Shown: in pieces, positions 54,960 through 64,000 of the stretch
How positions within the stretch are numbered: the first letter of the stretch is position 1
Layout of the letters: the number at the start of each line of letters is the position of its first letter
Source of the DNA: Protopterus annectens
Lineage: Eukaryota > Chordata > Ceratodontiformes > Protopteridae
Length of the DNA stretch: 64,000 nucleotides
Assembly: GCF_019279795.1 (NCBI RefSeq)
Contig: NC_056748.1
Location: 697,140,806 to 697,204,805, forward strand
Direction: 5' to 3'
Translations under genes and position numbers: made by a program
Notes under the pieces: generated by a model
Database searches by the model: none
The model's input: only the letters and a program-made list of their open reading frames with translations
What the model was told of the DNA's origin: nothing

Positions 54960-56500
54960 ACTTCACGTTGGAAGGAGAGGCGAAGAAATCACAGCACGGC
55001 CGACCCCACTTTAGAAAGATCTGCTCCGCTACTGAAGGATTCAGAGACTACTTGTAAGGCATCAGAATAGACCTGCTGAGGCTGTCCGCCAGAATGCTGG
55101 ACCTCCCCAGAATGTGTGTTGCCACCAGAAAATGGCCAGTGGAGATCGCCCATTCTCTCACTCTCATGGCTTTGTGACAAAGGGGATAGAACCTGGCTCC
55201 CCCCATTTGTGGATTACCAGATTACAGACGTTGTTTGTCTGGATGGGAATAGTCTCTTGAGGAAGGTGGGCATGTACAGCTTGCAATGCTAAGAGCACTG
55301 CCCTCATCTCCAGGACATTGATATGGAAATGCGTCTCCAGGGGAGACCATGTGCCTTGGACTGTCCTTCCCATGCAATGCCCCCAAGTAGGGAGGCATCC
55401 GTGGTCATAGGGGTGGGAAGGATAAACAGGCGACCCAGAAGAAGGTCCAGGGATTGAAGCTACGAAAGAAGTGAATTCCTGCAGGCCCGAGACGAATGAA
55501 CTGGATGACATAACGGCAGATCTAGTAGGGACCAGTGAACTGCTAAGGTACATTGGAGAACCCTTATATGTAATATGTAGAAAAGCTGTGCGTATCAGGG
55601 TGATCGTGGCCACTATGGACCCAAACGTCCGAAGAACTGACTCAGCAGGGGGATATTGGGTATGAACAATGTGCAACACATGTCTGAGGGATTGAAGTCT
55701 GTCCAGAGTTAGAAAACCTTGCTCAGAGTGGAGTCTAACCGAGCCCCAATGAAATCTAGAACTTGAACTGGATCTAACAGGAACTTGTTGAGATTTATGG
55801 TTATGCCCATCTGGTGGGTGGTCTGGAGGAGGCGGCTTGACATAGTCGATGCCTGGAGGGAGTGGAAAGGAGCCAATCACCCAGGTTGGGGAAGACATGG
55901 AATCCCTGCAGCCGCAGGTGAGCAGCCACCACTGCCATTTACTTTGGTGCACACCCTGGGGACGGTGGTGAGACCAAAGAGTAGTGTTCTGAACTGGTAA
56001 TGACTGGCCCCCAGCTGGAAGTGGAGGAACCTCCGAGAGCTCCTGTCCATTTTGATGTGGTAGTATGTATCTTGAAGGGTCATTTTTCTGCAGGAAAAGC
56101 AGAATGGATTGGAGAGTGACCATCAGGAATTTTGTCTTGGCAACTGATAGGTTTAAGATTGAAAGATTAAAAATGGGTCTTAAGTCCCCTATCTTCTTTG
56201 GTGCTAAAAAGAACCTGGAAGAGATGCCCGATATGGAGGGGTGGGCTGGATGACTCATTTTTCGAGCAGCTTGGAGATTTTCACTGCTGCTTCCTAATGT
56301 TGCGCAGGTGGAATGTCTGGGAGGTGTTTGGGTGGAACTGGCATTTGAATGAAGGGAACCAAGTATCCTCTGGATATCATTTGCAACACCCAATGATCGT
56401 CTGTGATAGGCTCCCAGGCTGTTGTGTGTAGTGAGAGATGTCCCCCAACTGCCTCCAGAGACAAGCAGTCGGGCAATGCTTCAGGGCTGCTGCGTAGGTC
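54960..56500 (-). pseudogene. D5 reverse transcriptase-RNase H, active sites lost
   Basis: A 409-codon minus-strand frame (56,393-55,164) runs across it but only parts are in the protein frame. Those parts are SSRFFLAPKKIGDLRPIFNL, FLMVTLQSILLFLQK and, for RNase H, INVLEMRAVLLALQ and IPIQTNN (Asp to Asn in the TDN box). In another frame TYYHIKMDRSSRRFLHFQL and LLFGLTTVPRVCTK lead to NLGD (55,876-55,887) where the others have YLDD, so one catalytic Asp is gone. Confidence 0.8.
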
Positions 56501-56561
56501 TATCCATGAAGGAATCCCGAGACCCCTGATTCCTTGGACCCCCTTTGCTGCGAGGACGGTG

Positions 56562-58720
56562 TCAGTCATATCTCCCTCTGCCTCTGGGAGAGGGCATGTC
56601 CTGAGCATCTTGGGAATAGCCCTGAGCCTTCCGGAACTGCATCTTCTTCACCCCACACTGATTCCGGGAAAAGGACTGCTGTAGGTTTGAGAAGCGGATC
56701 CCAAAGACAGACAGGGTCTTCCCGTCTTTCTCTCTCTGGATTAACATGTCTTGTACTGTATTTCCCAAAAAGGTGGAACCATCATAAGGGGCATTTGTAA
56801 AAGATGCCTTGAAGGGCTCCAAGAATGCACAAAGCCGGAGCCAGGCGTGACACATGATGACAACGCCTTTGCCAGCTGCCCTAGAGGCCCGTTCCTTAGC
56901 ATGTGACAGGAGCCTCATAGAGGTGGTGGAAATGGAAGTAAGGGTGGCCATACCAGAGGAGAATACTTTATCTTCCACTGAAATGGACCCTGGGGCAGAC
57001 TCAACAACCTGTTTGACCAGGTCCTGCCGAAGTCTGATCACGTGTCATGTAGTTCAACGCACGTATGGCAAATGTGGCTGAAGCGTAAGCCCGCTTCCCA
57101 AAACGGTCCATGGGCCAAGACTTGCAGTCCGGTGGATGGACCATAGAGCTCTCCTGAGCAAGCTCTTTCTTGGTGGCCACCGCAATCCCCATGGCATCAA
57201 CAGAGGACCCCCTTAGACCAATGCTGCTTGTCAGAAGGCGCACAGAATCTTATCAGGGCACTTGGGGATGGGCTCCACCATGTTGGGTTCCTTCTATGCT
57301 CAAGATGTTATCAAATCCACCAGTGGATCCTCAGGAGGGGACACACAGGAGGTAGAGGGTCCTGCACCAAATGCCTCATCTAGGTTCGGTTTTTGGGCAG
57401 ACCATCTCCCACGCTGGAGTAGGATTTCCATGATGTCTCTAAAGAAGACATCATTCGTGGGTGACCAGGGGGAACCCTCTCCTTCCTCTAAGTCATATCT
57501 TCTGCAAGGGACTCTGGTGAGGAGTCCAAGTGCCTTCTTTTACACTTATGTTTCCGAGGAAGCTCCTCAGGGGGGGTCTCTGGGGAGGACATGGAAACTT
57601 CTGGCCATGCCTGTGGGGGAACACCCTAGGGCTGACAGGCAACAGGCTGTCCCTGAGGGGGCAGGATGGCAGAATCCGGCCCAGAAAGAGAGGGAGCCAA
57701 GATGGACTCCAAGGACAATAGTGTCAAGGGTCTTGAGGGAGCCGAGAGAACCCTCTCCACCACGTCGAAAGCAGTGGGAGAACAAATCCCAGAAGTTGGG
57801 ACCAAGGTCGGATCCGTAACCCTCTGAGTCATTGGGGATCTGATCTGAGCCTCCAGGCACCGATACTCCCAGTGGAAGGGCTGACTCCGAAAACCTCGAA
57901 GCTGACCCAACCCACTCGGATAAGGCACCGAGGCTATGGCTCAGAGAACTGCATGGCTACCAACTAGTCGGAGCTGAACCACTCAGGGCAATGGTCGGCA
58001 TAGAGGTACTGGTACTGTCACTGTGGACGCCTCGATGCAGAGACACCTCAGCTCAAGTACTCCAAAGCCAGAGGTCAGATCGGAGAAGAAGCAATGGGAA
58101 GAAAAGCGGACTGCATGCTCCCAGCCCTGGATGGGGAAGCAGCAGGCAAGACTCTCATCTGGATCTGGGTCCAGATGAATTTCCGCACCATCCTGTCAAC
58201 CTCGGCTTCAGAAAAAGTGCGGGCGGACCAGATAGAGGAAGCCATGGATACGGGACTGGAAAGGTGCCAGGGAGAGGCGGATAGTGGGGATCGGCCCCAA
58301 GAGACCTCCAGATCCGGGGAAAAGTGGGGTGACCGGAGCCAAGGTAAGCCCAGGCTGGGAGCCAGCAAGACTTAGCAGGTGGCTCAGCCAACTAAGTGTG
58401 GTCTACAGACCGCTTCCTGGGTCTATCCTGCTCTTTGTGTCTGTGCTTCTCCCAGTCCTCTTAGTGGGAGGTCAAGTCCCAGAGGCTGGGGCAGAGAAGC
58501 AGCAGAAGTGAACACAGAGGCCTCTAAGGAAGGTGGAGGAAGGAGGCCCTCCAAGATCAGCTTGTTCCTCCTGTCAATCAATGCCTAGCGGTTGAAGCCT
58601 GGCGCAGATCGAACAGGAGGTGTCTAAGGTGTGGGACTACCAGACAAAACACACAGTGTGTGGCATTTAGAAGGGGGGAGCTTATGGCCACACTCTTTGA
58701 ATTTCCGAAGCCCTGGCTTG
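56562..58720 (-). pseudogene. D5 gag-like protein
   Basis: The best part (57,041-56,562) has SMRLLSHAKERASRAAGKGV, HAWLRLCAFLEPFKASF and YDGSTFLGNTVQDMLIQ, ending in an Arg/Gly tail (PSPRGRGRYD). Upstream (57.1-57.25 kb) is KRAYASATFAIRALNY. The N-terminal end at about 58,575-58,720 retains KECGHK and CVFCL...PHL, the decayed Cys/His module. The segment 57.3-58.5 kb is open in several frames by composition only, and I could not assign residues there. Confidence 0.65.
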
Positions 58721-58984
58721 GGGGTCTCAGCCTGGGGAACAGACCACACTTGCACACACAAATACACACACTTAAGCGATTGGGTAAAGGAAAGAAAAGT
58801 AAGGAAATGGGAGCCCCCCCCCCCTTTTTTTAAATTACCGGATCCGACGCCTGACCAAGAGAAGGCTAGGGAATAGAATTAGAGATTAAAGACTAAAAGA
58901 GTTAGAAAGAGAAGGAGAAAACTAGAAAAAAAGTTAAATTCACTCACCAGGAACCTGGAGCAAAAGACCACGATGCTGACTGAA

Positions 58985-59144
58985 TGTGTGGCAAACAAGA
59001 TCTGGGGGAAGGAGGAAGACAGGGGGATTATGGGTAGGGGAGGAGCTTGGAGCTCAGATCAGATGCTGGAAAATGCGGCTGGGTTGGATCTGTACTGGAT
59101 CTGTATTCCAACAGGTTGAAGATCAAATGAAAACAACTTCAGAT
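58985..59144. repeat. D5 right inverted terminal repeat
   Basis: Inverse of the left ITR, ending at AGAT (59,144). It contains GGATCTGT twice, a variant of the family B terminal 8-mer. Confidence 0.8.
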
Positions 59145-60484
59145 CATTTGTTACAAACTGTAGGAGGTTTCCAATGTCAGAACTGCAATGTTTGCTATCA
59201 TGAAACTCCACCTGTTCCTGCAGTCAGTGATTTACCTTGTACTACTACTCGATGTGGCATTTCCAGTATCCACTGCCAGCCAGTAGAGTACATATCCAAT
59301 TGTTTCTTCAGTTGTCCACTGCATCACAGATGCTTCCGGTGGATGAAGCAACCATGTTAATGATATTAATATTCCAGCAAATGCTATAATCTACAACAGT
59401 TTTCTGAAGAAAACATGGGTCTTTACTGAACTTAAATTTTAAACAATTCTTATCACTCTATTTTGGTTTGTAACATTATTCAGTATAAAACATTAACTAT
59501 ACGTTCACTACATGTTAAAGTCTTATTATACCAGGTGCTTACTTGCATCTATATTTTTCTTTTGAAACACGTAATAAACAATGAAACAAACACCGAACTA
59601 TGGATAAAGAAACAATATAAACAACTGGGGGTCTGTATATACCATTACTAATATGCAAACTGACTATATACATGAAAGAAAATCAAATTCCGTCAACTGA
59701 CTTTTTATGCAATAAGAAAATCATAAATTCTGTCCATTTCCCATTATTTACAGGGTAACCAATCATTAACATGATGAGCTTTAGCATAACTCCCAACTAC
59801 CCTTGCAACTTAATTCAGTGAGCTCAACGTCACATACTCCTATCCATGCCCAATGTTAACAATCAAGTATGTAGTTTTACAACTTCCATGGAAATCACAT
59901 TGCCATATAGTTGCCCCATTTTTTTTTTTACTGTAAATATGACTTTCCCTGTTGTCTAGTTCATTTGTAAGATTACCTACCATAAGAATTAACCTCAGTT
60001 TTTAGCTTTGTATTACTGTCTTCTTTGAAACGAGTAATAAAAAATATCATTTCATACTCTACTATCCTACAAATCATTCTCATCCCATTAATATTAATAT
60101 TTTTATGAACTTATTACCTAATATCCTACACTACTCTTTCTAACTCTTACTTAAAAGTGAAGTGCATACTAGATGACTCTCGTGTCCATTTTACCCCTTC
60201 TTCGTATCTCTGACATTGAGGATCAACATTAACCAACATTCTCCTTACTCTGTGGCCTATAACATTTATACAACTCTATAACAACATTTATACAACTATT
60301 TCCAAGCAAATATTTTAAACCCTCATGACTTTGTGATATATCTTGGTTATAAACAAATTCATCTCCTCCTTTGTTTAATATATGCTGATTTCAAATTAAC
60401 TGTCCCAGTCATACATATGCTTCTCCATCATTCATCCATCCACAACCCCTTTTTCCCCTTTTCTGCACATAGGGTCAGGGTGTC
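59145..60484. other. No supported gene
   Basis: AT-rich DNA with stops in all frames at normal density. No RNA gene or mobile element recognised. Confidence 0.5.
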
Positions 60485-60782
60485 ACTTTAACAGTGACAA
60501 TCATCTAGAGCCAAGATTTACACTGCCAGGTGGCTAGCCTTGCCGTGGTAGTTCTTCCACACCATACATTCTCACGTACGGACACACACACCTATGGGCA
60601 ATTTAGAGTGTTCAATCCACATACTGCATGTTTTTGGAATGTGGGAGGAAAATGTAGCACTCTGAGAAAACCCACACAAACAAAGGGAGGACATGCAGAC
60701 TCCACACAGAAGGCATCTCAGCCAAGAATAAAACCAGGGAACCTCTTGCAGTGAGAAGACAACACTCTCCATTGCACCACTG
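60485..60782 (-). repeat. V-SINE-like element
   Basis: On the minus strand a tRNA-related head (TGCAATGGAGAGTGTTGTCT with a weak B box GGTTTTATTC at about 60,730) is followed by the conserved block TGCATGTCCTCCC...TGTGTGGGTTTTCTC...TTTTCCTCCCACATTCC, then AATTGCCCATAGGTGTGTGT. This is the layout I know for V-SINE-type SINEs of fishes and lungfish. Family naming is from memory and would need a library search. Confidence 0.6.
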
Positions 60783-61364
60783 CTTTTAAAAGAAGGGAAA
60801 CTAGAGTGAGTGGAGAAACTTCCAATAAGTTCATTAAACCAGTACATCTTGCCATATTAAGTAACTGTTGCTATTCTATTTATAAAAAAAATCTTAAAAC
60901 TACACTTCTGCTTTACATGTACCCAATTCAACTATCTCACCTACTATCCAATCTCAACTGGTTGCAGTAAATCAATATCATCTTCCTGCTCCTGCAGCAT
61001 TTTAACACTACCATGTGATCTCCATGATACTATCACTAGAGGTATTAAAACTTATCCATTAACAGCATTTACATTCCTTAAAAATGATGCAGCATTATAA
61101 CAGCTTGCTTCAAAATATATGATTCCCCAAAACTGTCAAAAAGTACTCCCACTTTATGTAGAAGTATTATCTTACGCCATGATATAGCTTACCACCATCC
61201 CAAAACATAGTCACTCTCGCTTACCACCATCGCAAAACATAATTACACCTCATAGTGCTAATCAATCACAGAAAATCACCAAAATATCCACCAGGAAGGT
61301 CTTAAATAAATGCAACAATAAAGAGATTCTAAGAGGCCCATGGTGCACAGCCATTACTGCACAT
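60783..61364. other. No supported gene
   Basis: AT-rich; contains a short direct repeat (CTTACCACCATC at 61,187 and 61,220). Nothing else seen. Confidence 0.5.
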
Positions 61365-64000
61365 TTATTTATTTTATTTTACATTTGTTGACCGGGATTA
61401 GTCCGACTGGATGCATGTCCATTTTCAGCGGAGGCCCGGGCAGAAAAGCTCCAAGGGTAAGCAGATACAGCATTACATAATACCAGCATTACATATTACA
61501 AACAGACTATTTACAGAGATTACATAAGTAAGCAAGTTAAACAAGTTCCACAGGTTACTGTTAATCCTGAGCACAAATCAGGATTAAATTAAATTACACA
61601 GTAAACTGGTTAACAGATTTTTACACATTCTAGAGAGAGTTAGCCAGGCTTGATACATTGACATAGCCAGTTAAGTGACAAATGTTGTTAGAGTCTAGTT
61701 TTAAATTGACCTAAGGTGGAAAGTAAGGTAATATCAGCTGGAAGAGAGTTCCAGGATCTACTTACAGAGTTTGCAAAGCGAGAATCACCGGCTGTGTTAT
61801 TAATTTTGCTAGTCTGAATTAGTAGTTTGTTAGAGGATCGAAGCGGTCTAGGATTGTTATAGGAGGTGATAATATATTTAAGTGCAGGAGTATTGTCCGG
61901 ATTATAGAGGATTTTATAGGCCATAATCATTTGGTTATACTGGATTAGGCTGGGTTGTTCAAGCCACCCAAGCTGATTTAGACTGATGCAATGATGTGTC
62001 CTAAAAGGCAGCCCAGTGGAAAACCTGGCAATGTGGGTCTAGCAAATTGAGAGTTTGTTAAGGACAGCCTTGTTTAAATTCGAGAGTAGAGGGGATGCAT
62101 ACAGAAAAGTTGAATGAAGGTGAGAGCGAGCTATGGCAATTTTAGCTGGAGGGGTTAGGAAGGCTTTTATTCTGTAAAGTGACCCTAGTTTTTTACTGAT
62201 GGTTTTGATAGTTTGGTTAACATGCAAGTCAAATTTTAGATTATTGTCTATGATGACACCTAATAGTTTTGTAGATGGGTCAGGGGAGATTATTGTACCA
62301 TCATTTGATTTTATGGTAAAAGTGAGAGAGGTAGACCTACGTGTTGGTAAAAATAACAGCATTTTAGTTTTTTTGGGATTTAGGATCAGACGATGTTCAG
62401 AAAGCCAGTCTTCTATTGTATTAAAGTTGGTCTGGGTAGATGACCATAACTCTACTGGAGATGTGGCTGAGCAAATCAGAGAAGAGCCATCAGCATATTG
62501 GATACAGCTGACTTTTGGGATGACAGTATAAAGGTTGTTAATGAAGATGGAGAACAGCAAGGGCCCTAGTACAGAGCCTTGTGGTACTCCCAAGGGTGTT
62601 AGGTAGAAGGTTAGAGAGTTTGTTCTGCCAGAGGACAGCCTGCTGTCGACCATTCAGGTAGGATTGAAACCACTGGAGGGCTCCAGTATCTAGACAGAAT
62701 GTTTGCAGGGTGTGGATTAAATGTTGGTGATCAACCATATCGAATACCTTGGAAAGATCCAAAAAGAGGGCTGAGGATATATAATTATTGTTGTGATTAT
62801 GGTTTATGGTGTTAGTAAAGGCTAGGAGGGCTGAAGTAGTGCTGTGATGAGGACGGAAGCCATGCTGAGTGTCTGCCATAAGGTGATTCTGGATTAGGTG
62901 GTGCATGAGCTGTCTATGAATATATTTTTCCATAATCTTTGCAAGTGAAGAGAGTATTGCTATTGGCCTATAATTGGAGAATTCAGTAGAGCTGCCTCCT
63001 TTGTGAAGTGGGATTACATAGGATATTTTCCAGATGGTGGGAATTTTAGCTTCTACTATGGTTCCATTGATTAGTATTAAGACGGGGTAAGCAATAGCAT
63101 CAGCTGATTTTTGTAGGTACTCGGCAGGGAGTTGATCAACAGAAAGTGTAGTGGGTTTTAATTTTTTGATCAAGGTACGGATAAGTGAAGTGGCGACTGG
63201 TTGGAAGCTGAACGCGAGTAGGTTTCTAGGGGTGCTACTTTCAGGACCAGGGGAGCTAGGAGGTAGTTGGCTAGCTAGGGCTTGACTCGTCTCAGTAAAG
63301 AATTGGTTAAAACTATCAGAAACATCTTCAGGGGTTTTATCAACAGTAGCAGCAGGGATTGGGGATGAAGTTTGTCCAGGATGTAGTAGATTATTTAAAC
63401 CTGCCCAAAACCTCTGAGGGTTATTTTGATTTACTGTCTGTAAATTACAGTAGTATTGATTTTTGTCTTGTAAAACTGATTTTTTGGTTTCGTTCCTGGA
63501 TTGCCTGTATTTAATGTGATCTTGAGGGTCTTTAGAAGAACGCCATAAAGCCCATGCTTTGTTTCTAAGGGTAATTTTGAGTTTAGACTCTATAGAAAGC
63601 CATGGTACAGCTTTTGCCTTGGTTCTCTTTGAACAAACAGGTGCATGCAAATCAAGGATCTCAAGGAATTTGTTGTTAAAGTATGCTACTACTTCCTCTA
63701 AGGGGAGGTGTTTTAGAATAGACCAATTACATGAGTTTAGTTCTTGATGGAATTTGGCAGGGTCAAAGTTTTTATTGTTTCTAACCTTTCTGAGTAAGGG
63801 TTGTTGGGAATTAATGGTTTTGTGCTTAATTACATATGTGAGAAGGTGATCGCTTAGGCCATTAAGGAAGGTACCAGAGGTGTACAGTTGGGGGTGACTG
63901 TTTATGAGTACCCAGTCAAGTATACTTTCTTTTTGGTTGGGTTTACCTATCCTGGTAGGGGTGGATATGATTTGTGTAAATGCATGCAGGTTAATATGGG
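61365..64000 (-). pseudogene. LINE N2, endonuclease end, RT and 3' end; runs off the window
   Basis: The minus strand enters at 64,000 in the endonuclease (QIISTPTRIGKPNQKESILD, GTFLNGLSDHLLTYVI with the SDH box). The linker follows (SKLKITLRNKAWALWRSSKD). The RT frame (63,650-62,538) has IPLHKGGSSTEFSNYRPIAI, TQHGFRPHHSTTSALLAF and LFLDLSKVFDMVDHQHL (motif A region). One frameshift at about 62,600 leads to LGVPQGSVLGPLLFSIF and QYADGSSLI, so the catalytic YADD has lost its second Asp. The thumb ends with FANSVSRSWNSLPADITLL (61,688-61,760). The 3' UTR from 61,687 shares ACATTTGTTGACCGGGA and CATTTTCAGCGGAGGCC with N1 and ends in a TAAA-rich tail. It is an APE-type LINE in the broad Jockey/CR1/L2 group, and the clade is not resolved. 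Confidence 0.85.

Larger units (their letters stand above)
53223..59144 (-). mobile_element. DIRS retrotransposon D5 (family B), decayed
   Basis: About 5.92 kb between ends set by the internal complementary region (left edge uncertain by a few bases in an A-run). It groups with D1 and D2 by its gag, recombinase and GATCC-rich termini. Catalytic residues of RT, RNase H and recombinase have been lost. Confidence 0.85.

Noticed and set aside
55164..56393. 409-codon frame of D5 as one intact protein
   Set aside because: Conserved RT residues switch in and out of this frame; the length comes from low stop density, not an intact gene.
60530..60754. 74-codon frame as a gene
   Set aside because: It lies wholly within the V-SINE-like repeat on the opposite strand.

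Overview
The window looks like repeat-dense DNA from a vertebrate with a large genome. The mix of DIRS tyrosine-recombinase retrotransposons, CR1-like LINEs, a second LINE type, a Penelope-like element and a probable V-SINE fits an amphibian (caecilian or salamander) or a lungfish, but I cannot fix the species. No host protein-coding gene is supported. Almost every coding stretch is a decayed transposable-element ORF.

Layout. Five DIRS elements, all on the minus strand, dominate: D1 (1,900-18,705, interrupted), D2 (30,823-37,034), D3 (38,704-44,286), D4 (47,268-52,870) and D5 (53,223-59,144). D3 and D4 form one family (A, about 5.6 kb). D1, D2 and D5 form another (B, about 5.9-6.2 kb). Each copy reads, on the minus strand, right inverted terminal repeat (ITR) - gag - RT/RNase H - tyrosine recombinase (YR) - internal complementary region (ICR) - left ITR. 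In every copy the ICR is the complement of the left end joined to the complement of the right end. This is the DIRS hallmark, and it lets the element ends be placed almost to the base.

The left third is a deep nest. A Penelope-like element (18,706-20,390 continuing at 1,553-1,899, minus strand) is split by D1 just before its GIY-YIG endonuclease. D1 is itself split inside its YR gene by about 9 kb (2.46-11.43 kb) of mostly unidentified DNA. That insert holds a CR1-like LINE (C1), which is interrupted near its 3' end by a second CR1 (C2). A third CR1 copy (C3, 16,568-18,180) interrupts the D1 gag. From 20.7 to 21.3 kb lie several strong palindromes and TAACCC-rich tandem repeats. A CR1 ORF1 esterase remnant follows. 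Next comes an older minus-strand LINE (B1), which is split by a fourth CR1 (C4, 22,585-25,020).

From 25.8 to 27.0 kb is a diverged tandem repeat with a foldback element in one copy and a GT/AT tract in another. 27-30.6 kb is featureless apart from microsatellites. At 30.58-38.36 kb a minus-strand LINE (N1) is split by D2. A second member of that LINE family (N2) runs from 61.37 kb off the right edge. A V-SINE-like element is at 60.5-60.8 kb.

The catalytic genes are mostly dead through frameshifts, stops and lost active-site residues. Even so, the DIRS termini, the internal complementary regions, a CRE-TATA promoter in the family A ITRs and a conserved Cys/His signature at the gag N-terminus remain readable.
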